A program made the translations under genes and the position numbers. Below the pieces are notes generated by a model. It saw nothing but the letters and a program-made list of their open reading frames with translations, had not been told where the DNA came from and made no database searches. DNA of 64,000 nucleotides from Puccinellia tenuiflora (Eukaryota; Streptophyta; Magnoliopsida; Poales; Poaceae): positions 372,001 through 436,000 of the forward strand of contig QRDG01000923.1 in assembly GCA_012064385.1 (NCBI GenBank). The letters run 5' to 3'. Positions 32,328 to 42,641 of the stretch are shown here, in pieces (the first letter of the stretch is position 1; each line of letters opens with the position of its first letter).

Positions 32328-33168
32328 GGCGACCAGCAGTGCTGCTGCTGCAGCGGGCGTGGCTAGGGCGGAGGGAGGCCGGTGGTCGGCACCCCTCTAG
32401 GCGACTGGGCGGTGACGGTGATTCAGTACTCGCCATCGATTTATTGATCCAGAAGACCAGAATTTGAGGAGGCTGGGGCGCTGGGCTGCTCGGGAAAGGA
32501 AAGGAGGCAATAATTACGCTCGGGGGAGGAAACGATGGGGCGGCCGGCGGTTAGTACTAGATTTTGGGATTTTTTTTCCAGAATTATAAGGGACCCATGT
32601 GTCATATATATATAAATAACCGGGTATATGGGTATGTGGGTATGGGTTTTGGTGTACCGTGCCCGCACCCGCAATACCCATCGGGTGCGCACTTTTTACC
32701 ATTTACCTACCCATGGGTAAAACTTTTTTACCAAACCCTCACCCTAACGGGTAAAAACCCACCGGGTATGCGGGTAATGGGTACCCATTGCCATCGGTAC
32801 TCTTAGGCCTTATATTTGGATCTTGTTGTGCTAGACAACACTACTTCGCTTCCGCTTGTTGAATTGATGGTCTGTGACCTTTTGATGTGTAATATTTGTA
32901 TCTTTCTCATATATGAGTTGCTATATGAGTTTTGTGTCGTAGAGTCTGTGATGAGCCAGTTTGTTCCACAAGTCTCGGTCTCTTTACTATACATGGAAGC
33001 GATGTCTGAGCTTATGGCATGATCGAGGTGTTGTGTGCCGATGATGTATTCCGAGCACGCCTGCCAATGATTTTTGGCCCGGGATTGGTAAACCCAGTAA
33101 CCCTCGGTTGTGTAGCATGACTGGTTACACAACGTTCCATTGTATAGTTCTGGGGTCGGGGCCTTACA

Positions 33169-34028
33169 AGTACCTCCGGAGTGAAGTTGTCCATGCACAG
33201 GCGCATCCCATCCTCCAGGCCTGTGTACGTCCACATCGGCTCTGAATGCCACTAGAGGGGGGCGATGCGGCGCCTCGTGAAGTCCTTCGCCACCATCTGG
33301 CCGGTGAGTCCGGCGTCGCGGAGCCCCCTCAGGCACTCGTACACCGCGTCAAGCTTGGCACCCTCGAAGCCCTCTCTCGCCCAGCGCGCCCACTTTCTCG
33401 GGGGCGCCACGTGTATATCCAGGAGAGGGTTCTTCACCTTGGTGTCGACGAAGAACCACCGCTGGCGGAAGTCCTCCACCTTCTTCGTCACCTTGGTGAT
33501 GGCATTCTCGCCGCTCCACGCGATGGGGATGTAGTTCTTGCTCCTGGCGTCGGCGACGCGGAAGGAGACGCATCCGGTCCGCTCGTCCTGCGCGGTGCAC
33601 CGGAGTGCGTAGAAGCTGCGGAAGAGTTCCACAGAAGGACGGACACCAACGTATGCCTCGCATAGTTAGGCTAAGATGGAGAGGATGAGGATGGAATTGG
33701 GATGAAGATGGAGGAGTTGGATCTGGTATGTCTCCAGAATCCCCATGAGGAAGTCAGAGAAAGGAGGAATGAGACCGGCGGAAAGAGTGTGAAGGAAGAT
33801 GGGGCAGTACCCCTCGGGAAGCCTGCTGCTGGCCGGCTTCATGCTTGTGGCGCCGTGCTCGTTGGTCCCCGCGGCCGCCAGGTGGCGCACCTTGTCGATC
33901 CCCGCCGAGTTGATGCGGGACTTCAGCAGCGCCGCCTTGGGTTCAGCACTCCGCGGCGCCGCCGCGGACTTGCCAGCCTGCATCGAAGCTTTGCCTTTCC
34001 CGGGGGAGGCCGCTCTCTTGGGCGCCAT
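33169..34028 (-). pseudogene. Tat-1 antisense gene, first exon, N-terminal part
   Basis: The gene starts at ATG 34028 (MAPKRAASPGKGKAS), about 300 bases inside the 3' LTR and transcribed away from it. The body (RLPEGYCPIFLHTLSAGLIP, LLHLHPNSILILSIL) matches the putative gypsy-type transposon domain (PF04195) found in antisense genes of Tat elements. Stops at 33666-33668 (TAA) and about 33250 (TAG) replace expected glutamines without frame change. The frame then reaches MWTYTGLEDGMRLCMDNFTP and is cut at 33169 by solo LTR 2. The function of the domain is unknown despite its name. Confidence 0.78.
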
Positions 34029-34315
34029 GTTCGCAGGGGAGAAGAAACTCTTGGAGGTGGTGCGCTCTGGGAAGAAGGAGGCGTTTGGAGGAAGTGTGCG
34101 GCGGAGTAATGGGCGAAGTGACGGGCTCCATCATCGCGCGTAGGCTTTATTGGCCAATTACCAAGGGTGTGGCGGGCCCCACCACGTCGCCCGTTGGAGC
34201 CGAGAAGATCGTGGCATCGGGCGCAACCGCTGCGCCCCACATGTCACGGCCCAGGCAGGCATCGTTGGGCCCCCGACGCTGCGCCTGCAACCACGGACTT
34301 CGGCGTGCCCATCGT

Positions 34316-34330
34316 GGGCCCGGGGGCTAC
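34316..34330 (+). other. Polypurine tract region of Tat-1
   Basis: The purine-rich GGGCCCGGGGGCTAC lies directly before the 3' LTR start TGTCGG, where plus-strand DNA synthesis is primed. The CTAC tail before TGT is typical of Tat and other gypsy elements. Confidence 0.5.
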
Positions 34331-35305
34331 TGTCGGCACAGTGGAAACTAGGGTACCACGGGCCGGCCCGCCAGGGCCCACAACACTCTTCAGAAAATTT
34401 CGCTAAGGACCAGGCTCTCCAAGCCTGGCGAGCCTCGTGAGGGTTTTTCCTCGCGAGGGACCTCTCCTCGAGAGGGCATCTCCAAGGATCAAGCCGAAAG
34501 GCTTGGCGAGGCTTTCGGCCTCGCGGGGTTCCTTCCCCACGAAGCAGGCTCTGCCTCCGCGGCAGAGCGCACATGGGCTCTGCGCCCTCCGCAGAGTCAC
34601 GGGCGCGCCAGCGCGCGATGACGACAGCGCCGCAGTTGCCGTTCTCGTGTATAAAACAGTCAACAACGCTGCACCAAGCAAAGGAGCTACAAGAATTGCC
34701 GTTTCGGTGATAAGGGGATCGTCTGCTGCTATGCTCCTAGGACGACGTCACCATGGGGCACCTCCCGAGCCTCAGCAGCGCCAGCCCACCGTCCTGGCTG
34801 GACGGTGACTTTTCCAGCTTTGGTGATGCCGCTCCCTGCCATGGACCGCGTCCATGGACTCTCCCTTTATCGTGCACCCGTCCTCCTCCTTCGTCGCCAT
34901 GTGGTAACCCTTCCCGCCAAGATATTGGGGGAAGAGGTCCAGGACACCTATAAAATGAGGGGGAGCACGTTCAGGCAAAGGGGTGGAAAGATCGGAGATC
35001 TAGGGTTTGGAGGGCTGATCTAGCGACAGCCATTGTAGCCACCTCGAGCTCCCCAAGCTCTCCCTGTACTGAAACCTCCACAAGCAGTGCACTACAACCA
35101 AGGCAGGACGTAGAGGTTTTACCTCTCCAAGAGGGCCCTGAACCTGGGTAACATTGTGTGTTCTTCTCTGAAGTGCCGTCCCACAACGATTCTCGACGAG
35201 CTCCGTCGCCGAGGCACGTTGAGGGTTGTTTGATCCCGCGTTCAGCCCCTTACTCGATTCCTTACCTAGTGAGACACACCCAGTTCCTGGGACAGTTCTC
35301 CGACA
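34331..35305 (+). repeat. 3' LTR of Tat-1
   Basis: It begins TGTCGGCACAGTGG and ends TTCTCCGACA, is 975 bp and is closely similar to the 5' LTR, with a TATAAAAT box at 34949-34956. A short stretch near 35060-35090 differs by an indel from the 5' LTR. The target duplication ACTCT follows at 35306-35310. Confidence 0.92.
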
Positions 35306-35310
35306 ACTCT

Positions 35311-37938
35311 CACCTAATTTGACATTACTTTATCATCACATGATAAACTTCTTATCATCCTATGATAAATCTCATTATCATATAATGAATATAATATGTT
35401 TGGTTATAGAGTGAGATACTTGTTTTCCCCTTTATGCCTACATGACGTATGATCAGTCAAAAGGACTTTCACATAGCATGTGCATCCGGAACTCACTCAA
35501 TCTTGAAAAAATATTTCTCAAACCAAAATATTATATCTATTTAACCCTTGACTTAATCATATACTCCTATATGTTGTAGACTTAACAAATCGACAGTGAA
35601 ACTTGTCACTTCGATATTTCCGATCATGCTTTCGTTGCGCTTCTGATTTTAAGAGATCCCAATTTAGATTGGTTTTATGACTTCAACCAAGTCTACCACT
35701 TTCTAAATTTTCTCAACTTCATAAAAAATGACTCCTCATTTAACATGTTCTTACAACTAAGAACTTGGGTCACATATTGTCAAATACAAACACATGGTTC
35801 TTATATGTTAGATCTATGAACCATTCACAGTGAACACCAACATATCCTTCATCCATCAATTTTGTACTGAGTTCTCAACTCAATGTTTCACCTATTTTTC
35901 ACAAGCAGATGAACCTTTCCTCTCTTGTTTTATTTTGAACTCCTTCAAAAATTGTTTAGGTAAGACATCCTGACTTTAATGTTTATCAAACATATCTATC
36001 CACCATAGATACATCCATCTCCATGGATATTTGACGTTCAAACTAACTTCACAAGTTATGCATTGGTCCATGACAATATTTACAACATTCATTAAATCTC
36101 CATTACTCAAACAAGATGTTGTAAACTCCCACTCAAATATAAACCATACACATATTAAATTATGAAACCACTTTGGCTCCTACTCAGAAATATGTTATCT
36201 TTATATTTGACCATGATTAACTAGCTCCCACTCAAACATATGTCTCCACATATTTTGATCATGGAAAATAGTTTTTGCTCTAACTTAATATATGTCACCA
36301 CATATGTTAATTAGACCCCACTTAGTTTCTTATGCATTTTCTCGATAGTTTGGACTCCTCCAAAATTCTTAACTCTTAAAATTCAAGAACTCATATACGA
36401 AACGCCAGTACCTTGCCAGCTTTAAGTTTTATTTATTCTACACAAACTCTTTGCAAAATAAATATGTGAAAACATTATTTTCACAAAATCAAGTAAGAAT
36501 GACTCTTAGTCACTTTCGTATTTAAAGTTTCTATTTCTTCCTTTTATAGTTTCGCAGGTATGTCTTGTTTCTCAAACATGACAAGTAAATCATGAATATT
36601 ATTTTGCAACTTGGCAAAATTTTATATTCTTGAATCCTACTTCTCTTTAGACAAGCTAAACCGAAAATCAATGATCACCATCATTAAAATCTTTATGTGT
36701 CAAGTTTTAACCATCATAGCACTTTACATATGTGCCACTTGATACATAAACAAACAAGGTTTCAGCTTTTTCAATTTATTCCAGCAATTCTTTTATCCAT
36801 GAAACCATTTCACGATAAAACCACTAAAATACTTAACACAACCAACAAATTGGTTTGTCCCTTTTAGTCTCACATTGTGGAATCTCTATTCATAATCTCA
36901 TATGAATATACTACAAAACTCCATTTGCTATGGTTTCTAATTATCTCATAATTACTGAAGACCACTGTTCCACATAACTCCTATGCGAAATGCAAATCAT
37001 TAAATAGATCCTTTATTTAAAAACAGAGTGTTATCAAAAATAAATCTAAATGATTACAAATAAACCCTTAAATTCGAAAACCCCCTCTTGTAAGACCACA
37101 CAATATCAAAATACAATGTGACTACAATATTTCAGGGTGCATCAAAACACTTTTGAATAAACTCTAAATATTGCAATTTGTGATAACACTTGTCACAAGT
37201 CTGCATACTAAACAATAACTCAAATATATCGTCTCTTTTGATCAAATCGAAAAGAATCAATTATCTTGTTAACTTAATATCCTTTACTTCTAAAATTTAT
37301 ACGGTCTCATCATAACTTGAATAAATACACCTATTTACTCATTCATGATGAAGAACATAATGATGTCTCTTATTCGCTGAAAAAATACAACCAACACTTG
37401 TGTTTATTTCCAGCTATTCATGGCATTTTCAGAAAATGGCATTTTAATTACACTACTTAGTGATGCGCATCAAAATGCTCCTCAACACTATAGTACAATT
37501 AAAACATATCTCATCATCAAGTATTGGATATTTTAGTATGTTTCATATTTTACAAATGTTTAACTAGTCATTGTTTAAATCTAACAAAGGACAATAATCT
37601 CATAATCTAAACATGATCATCAAAAAGGATTACTCATAAAAATAGAACAACCACTTGTCTTTAACATGAATGACCGTCTCACAAACCGAGACACACTAAT
37701 TTAAGATCACACTTAATTCAATTACAAAACTTATTCAAATCCTCTAATTTAAAACGATAAATGTAGAAGTAGAGCGTCGCCAGCATCAACTCCTTGATTG
37801 CCATCTTTCCACGAAATCCACTCAGTCCCTCCATGCACTTCTCAAACGGCAGTCCCTGTTTTCACAAAACAGCACAAGTATCAAATACTTAGCTCACCAT
37901 AAGTGTAAATGGGACATTAAACATTTATAGCTAGTGTA
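35311..37938 (-). other. Angela-type element, non-coding interior
   Basis: This 2.6-kb AT-rich block lies between the Tat-1 insertion and the gag remnants. On the plus strand it is rich in CTCCCACTCAAA and TATGTCACCACATATG-like words. No protease, integrase or reverse transcriptase motif could be seen in any frame. It replaces the pol region expected in an autonomous Angela element. Confidence 0.6.
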
Positions 37939-38567
37939 TCAAAATATACCTTCTACATTGGCTACTTTTCTTGCTATGGGATTCTTTTCGATCTGACGAA
38001 GTCGAGACACCAGTTCAGGATAGGTGATCGAATCCCTTTTCTTGACATAGTCTCTGACACAATTCTTGAATCTGGGGGGAAGCGAACGCAACAGCCCATC
38101 TATCGTGAATTCATCACTCATCTCCATATCTCAAGAATCCACAAGAGTGTAATATATCCTATACATTTTCTTCAGATGCTCCTCCAAGCATTCATTTTCT
38201 TCCATCTTAGTTGATAGAAATTCATCTAGACCTTCAAACCTCACAATTCTCACTTGTGCAATGAACATTTTCTTTAGCTCAGTGACAGTCTCAATGGCAC
38301 TCAAGTTCTTGAATTGTTTGGCTAGGTCTGAATTCATGAAGACACTCATCAACATTTGACTTGAATGTGAGTCTTACTCTGATTGAGCCAAGCCATACGC
38401 TTGTTGTAACTTGCAGAAGCTTTGGGTTTCTCTTCTAAAGTTTCATGTAACGCGTAGAGTTCATCATTGGTTGATAGGACTTCTGTAAGACGTTGGTACC
38501 ACTCGATGAAATTTGACCCATCAAGACGCAGCTCCTCAGCAACGAACAAGTTATCGTAGTCAGCCAT
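37939..38567 (-). pseudogene. Angela-type gag remnant
   Basis: The gene starts at ATG 38567 (MADYDNLFVAEELRLDGSNF). It continues as a UBN2-type gag domain (FIEWYQRLTEVL; later SLPPRFKNCVRDYV and YPELVSRLRQIE). A frameshift near 38350 and an in-frame TGA at 38131-38133 break it. It ends at 37939 without the zinc knuckle. The position about 1.2 kb after the PBS fits the long leader of Angela/BARE elements. Confidence 0.75.
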
Positions 38568-39811
38568 GATCTACAAGGATTTTGCAAAGACATTTTCTTA
38601 GGACTTTTGTTTATGATAATTTAGTTCATCGTAATCAAATTACTACATGAACTCCCACTAAACTTAACATCTCTCAGGTTGTTTAGTGACACACGATCCA
38701 AATCCACTACACCACAACCGATCATCACGTGAGATGATGTAGCTTCAATGGTGAACAACTCAGTGTTGATCATATCATTCATATGACTTGTGTTTAACCT
38801 TTCGGTTCCGTGCTCCCGAGGCCATGTCTGTACATGCTAGGCTCGTCAAGACAACCGTAGTATTTCCGCATGTGTAAACTGGCTTACACCCGTTGTATGT
38901 GGACGTAGAATCTATCACACCCGATCATCACGTGGTGCTTCGAAACGAAGAACTTTAGCAACGGTGCATACTAGGGGAGAAACTTAATTATCTTGATATT
39001 GACATGAGAGATCACCTTATCATGCTACCGTCGCGATCACATCTAAGCATAACAATAAGGTGCATAAAAGGGATTAACATCACATGCAATTCAAAATTGT
39101 GATATGATATGGCCTTTCTTATTGTGCCTTTGATCTCCATCTCCAAAGCACCGACATGATCTCCATCATCACCGACATTGTGGCGCCTCCTTCATGGTTG
39201 CCATCACCAACTATTGCAACTACAACTATTGCTACTCTTAGCGACATAGTAAAGCAATTACATGATGATTCAATGACACACAGGTCACATAAAATAATAG
39301 ACAACCATATGGCTCCTGCCGGTTGCCATACTCGTCGACATGCAAGTCGCGAAATATTACAAACATGATCATTGCATACATTATCACAAATCACATATTG
39401 GCCATACCACACCACATGACCCCTGCAAAAACAAGTTAGACGTCCTCTACTTTGTTTATGCAATTTTTACGTGGCTTGGGTCAACAAGATAGAACCGTTC
39501 TAATCTACGCAAAAACCACAACGGTGATATAATAGTTGCTTATTTACTCATTCTTTTGAAAGGCCTTCCATTGAAAATTGCACCTTCACTAAAGCAAGAG
39601 AAACAGACACCCGCCAGCCACTTATGCAATACAAGTTGCATGTCTGTCGTGGAACCGGTCTCTTGTGCGTGGACGAGTAAGGTTGGTCCGGGCCGCTTCA
39701 ATCTCACAATACCGCAAAGATGCAAAGTGCACGCGAGAAGGTAGCAACATAAAATATCAACGCCCACAACTCCTTGTGTTCTAATCGCACCAACATCTAC
39801 GAATAGATCTA
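38568..39811 (-). other. Angela-type 5' leader
   Basis: This is the transcribed leader between PBS and gag. I see no coding or structural RNA feature. Short open frames here lack any protein signature. Confidence 0.5.
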
Positions 39812-39824
39812 GGCTCTGATACCA
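39812..39824 (-). other. Primer-binding site of the Angela-type element
   Basis: The minus strand reads TGGTATCAGAGCC, the exact canonical initiator-Met primer site, one base from the LTR end. Confidence 0.9.
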
Positions 39825-39825
39825 C

Positions 39826-41730
39826 TGAAGGGGTCGCAGCATGGAAAACAAATTTTTTTCCTACACAACAAACGGAATAAACCCCAAGGATCTAGATCTA
39901 CTAGATGAAGATAGCGAAGGTGAGATCCAATCTCTTACCCTTGAAGATCAACAAACGCGTTTTGTTGGTGCAGGGGTTGGCTAGTCGATCCCCGCAACTA
40001 GACTCGTCTAGTCGTGAGGACATGTATTATCCTCGAGATCCAATCCGATGAAGTGCTGCAACGGGCAGTACCTCCGCGGTATCCACATGTACAGCTCGAT
40101 GAAGACGTCCACTCCTTGATCCCGCAAGCGAGGTAGACGTGGCCTTGATGATCTCAGCAACACGACGGTGTGGTGGTGATGATGACGATCTCCATGAGCA
40201 GGGCTTCGCCAAGCCAAGCAAGAGGAGAGGGAGAGGAGGAGGTGGCGTAGCCCCTAGGGCTAGGGGGTGCGGCAGCTTGAGGTGGAGATGGTGGTGGCGC
40301 AGCCCTCTAGGAGAGAGGGGTGCGGCTAGGGTGAGGGGTTTAGGGTGGAGAAGATGGTGCAGCTAGGGCAACTTGGGGGGGCAGCTCAAGGGTGTGTCGC
40401 ACCCCTCCCCTCCTCCCCTTAAATAGGTGGTCGGCTAGGGTTAGGGTTGGGGCCGGCCAGGCCCCCTTTAGCTTGGCCCCCAGGCTGAGTCCTAAGTGAA
40501 CTCGGGCTTGGGCCTTTCCTAAGGAAAGGGGGCCTAACTCCTATTCCAACTAGGAGTAGGACTCCCCCTTTCTTTTGTCCCAGCCGAACCAGCCCATGTG
40601 GGCCCTAGGATGGTGCGGCACACCCATGTGGTGGCTGCATCCCCTTAGTCCATGTGGGCCCCATACAATATGTGGGTCCCACTTCTAGACCCCTCTAGAA
40701 CATTCCGGTACCTTCCGGTACCCTATACAAATTTCCCGTAACCTTTCTGATACCTCCGGAAACCACTTTCCTTATATGAATCTTATTCTCTGGACTCCTC
40801 CAGAACTCCTCGTGACGTCCGGGATCCCATCCGAGACTCCGAATCACCATTCGTTCATTTCATCATTTATCTCATCGCAAAACCTAATTTCATCGGAGCG
40901 TTAAGTGTGTGACCCTACGGGTTCGGGAATGCATAGACATAGCGGGACCAGGATGCCCATATTAATTCCTATGCACTCAACGAAACTCTTTCTTGATTGA
41001 ACCATGATGCCGGAGATTCAATTAATCTCATATACGATTCCCTTTGTCTCACGATATTTTACTTGCCCGAGACTTAATCGTTGACATCCCCATGTCTAGT
41101 TTAATCTCGTTACCGGCAAGTTCTCTTTACTTGTCCATAATATAGGATCCCGGTGATTACCTCCTAATCACATGTCTGCAGACTTTTGATGCTATATTAC
41201 CGGGAAGGCCTGGAGATATCTTCTCCGTCACATGGAGGGACAAATCCCACTCTTGATTCATATCACCCAACAACCCACCGTCGGAGATACCTGAAAGCCA
41301 CCTTTATAATCACCCAGTTACGATGTGACGTTTGATGTCCACAAAGTATTCCTCCGGTGAACTGGAGTGATATAATCTCATGGTCTAAGGAAACTATATT
41401 TGGCATATTAAAAGTGTTAACAACAAAACTTTGTAACACGATTAATTGTAACACTTTATTATTTGGGTCATGTCCATCACATCATTACTCCTAATGATAT
41501 GACTCCGTCATCAAGTGACTATAACAAGTCCATAGTTAGGAAACTCTAACTATCTCTTGATCAACGAACTAGTCCTGTAGAGGCTCACTAGGGACTGCTA
41601 GTGTTTATATTCCACACATGTATTATGTTTCCATTTAATACAATTATAGCATGGATAATAAAGTATTATCATAAACATGAATATGCTTAATAAACCATTT
41701 TATTATTGCCTCTAGGGCATATTCCCAATA
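39826..41730 (-). repeat. 5' LTR of the Angela-type element
   Basis: The LTR is 1905 bp, collinear with 12136-14246 but without the foldback MITE. Its outer end reads CCCAATA where CCCAACA is expected, so the terminal TG dinucleotide has mutated to TA. The duplication AATGG follows at 41731-41735. Confidence 0.9.
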
Positions 41731-41735
41731 AATGG

Positions 41736-42177
41736 ATGGCTGCCCCCTCTGGTGGCCATTTCTCCTCTTTTTTATAGAAGTCACAGACATGATTAGGTTT
41801 TCGGGGGCCTTGTGATACCAATTAGCCTTGTGTCCTTTGATGAAAGTTGCTTGGTTTGATCGGGGGAGCCACCGATGTTTCGTACTGCGGTTGGTACGGT
41901 CGAGCATGGTCATACGTATCAGTGCTCCTTAAGTCTCTGGCACTTGGTTTTGCCGCCTCGTCAACTTAGGCAACTCAAAGTCAGGTGATTCTTCTCATAT
42001 ATGATTGATATTCGTCATTATTTTGTCCCAAACTGCAAGAAAATAAATTTCAATGAGATTTGCAAAATAATTTGGACATTAGTGGTTAGAGGCGGGCGTA
42101 CAATTGACATCTTGCCATTTTCATGACAAAAATGTGGTTTAAACATGGATAAAAATACGTGTATTTTCCATGCATCA
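41736..42177 (-). repeat. Athila-like LTR 1, right part
   Basis: This is the remainder of the LTR that starts at 11241, resuming after the Angela-type insertion. It contains AAATAAATTTCAATGAGATT and TGCAAAATAAT words and ends CCATGCATCA, the minus-strand LTR start TGATGCATGG. The next bases GCGGG (42178-42182) would be one target duplication copy; the partner is not seen because the element body is lost. Confidence 0.7.
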
Positions 42178-42641
42178 GCGGGAGGAGGAACGTGCCACAA
42201 AGTATCCGCATCTAAGCCGTCATGATAGTGACAGATCATTAGCAGAACGAGGGAAAGAATCGATGGAGAGAACTCCCAGACGTCCAGTACTCTTCCCGGC
42301 CTCCAATACAGCTTGAGCTTCTCAACGGCCGGAGCATACTGGACCAAGGCACCCTCGGCATCTCTCACTGACGATGAATAAATCCAAGGGCACGACTCTG
42401 GGCATCTCGTCGCGATCACGGAATCAAGGAGACGAAACAACCTCGCAACAACAGAGTGCAAGGTGGAGGATGACTCGGCCTAGTGGCGCGCTCCTTCCCA
42501 GTACGATAATGTGGAAGGTGGTCATAGTCGGCTGGAGCTCCTCATTGGGTAGATTCATTCATTGGAACATCTCGGAATAAAGGAAATTTATTCGAGGGCA
42601 TGACTCTGGGCATCTCGTCGCGATCACGGAATCAAGGAGAC
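42178..42641 (-). pseudogene. Unrecognised possible gene fragment with a 46-bp duplication
   Basis: This 464-bp island lies between two retrotransposon LTRs. On the minus strand a frame of about 90 codons from 42461 has protein-like composition (RLFRLLDSVIATRCPESCPW, YAPAVEKLKLYWRPG, VWEFSPSILSLVLLMICHY). A TAG lies just upstream, and the frame runs into the Athila-like LTR. I do not recognise the family. A 46-bp segment at 42388-42433 recurs at 42596-42641 with one difference. It may be an exon remnant of the original host sequence or of a captured gene. Confidence 0.3.
42388..42641. repeat. Direct 46-bp repeat flanking 162 bp
   Basis: The segment beginning GGGCACGACTCTGGGCATCT and ending AATCAAGGAGAC is present at 42388-42433 and again, with C to T at the sixth base, at 42596-42641. 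The second copy ends exactly at the Copia-C LTR. It is far longer than a 5-bp target duplication. Confidence 0.85.

Larger units (their letters stand above)
29208..32799 (-). mobile_element. hAT DNA transposon, deleted (3592 bp)
   Basis: The element is bounded by the perfect 8-bp duplication CTCTTAGG (29200-29207 and 32800-32807) and has the perfect 11-bp terminal inverted repeat TACCGATGGCA. Both ends are crowded with ACCCGCACCC and TACCCAT words (about 29215-29365 and 32600-32790), which are subterminal repeats of the kind bound by hAT transposases. A transposase gene lies on the minus strand but lacks a central segment. It is the youngest datable insertion of this nest, lying in solo LTR 2, which lies in Tat-1, which lies in the Angela-type element. 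Confidence 0.95.
25747..33168. repeat. Solo LTR 2 in the Tat-1 antisense gene, split by a hAT
   Basis: It begins TGTAACAGCCCC and ends GGGGCCTTACA. It is about 3.82 kb when the hAT at 29208-32799 is removed. Its neighbours AACAC (25742-25746) and AGTAC (33169-33173) differ by two transitions, as for an old decayed 5-bp duplication, and the antisense gene frame is restored across it. It shares several blocks in the same order with solo LTR 1. No PBS, polypurine tract or pol domain is inside. The GC-rich part (26390-27150) holds long open frames without protein-like features. Confidence 0.8.
14419..35305 (+). mobile_element. Tat-1: Ty3/gypsy element of the Tat lineage
   Basis: Tat-1 is flanked by the perfect duplication ACTCT at 14414-14418 and 35306-35310. 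Its LTRs are 962 and 975 bp (TGTCGG to CCGACA). Net length without later insertions is about 12.8 kb. Order: LTR, PBS, gag, protease, RT, RNase H, second RNase H, integrase, antisense accessory gene, polypurine tract, LTR. The antisense gene and second RNase H are hallmarks of the Tat lineage (RIRE2/Grande/Ogre relatives). It carries a non-autonomous hAT (15931-16550) and a solo LTR (25747-33168). Many in-frame stops make it inactive. Confidence 0.92.
12136..41730 (-). mobile_element. Angela/BARE1-type Copia element with nested insertions
   Basis: The element is delimited by the perfect 5-bp duplication AATGG at 12131-12135 and 41731-41735. Two LTRs (12136-14246 and 39826-41730) match the Angela/BARE1 group: TGTTGG start, ATGCCCTAGAGGCAATAATA block, polypurine tract GTGCAAGTGGGAGAC, initiator-Met PBS. 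Between them lies Tat-1 (14419-35305), leaving only about 5.3 kb of its own interior. That interior holds broken gag pieces near the PBS and no recognisable protease, integrase or reverse transcriptase. It was probably a non-autonomous gag-only or deletion derivative mobilised in trans. It sits in the LTR of Athila-like element 1. Confidence 0.9.

Noticed and set aside
31803..32400. Plus-strand frames opposite the hAT first exon
   Set aside because: The minus strand has the start, splice donor and continuation to the BED finger; the plus frames have no signature.
25747..33168. Solo LTR 2 as a TIR DNA transposon because of TGTAAC/TTACA ends
   Set aside because: The inverted match is only about six bases, the flank fits a decayed 5-bp duplication, and the related block at 2618-6130 has a perfect 5-bp duplication with TG/CA ends, as expected for LTRs.
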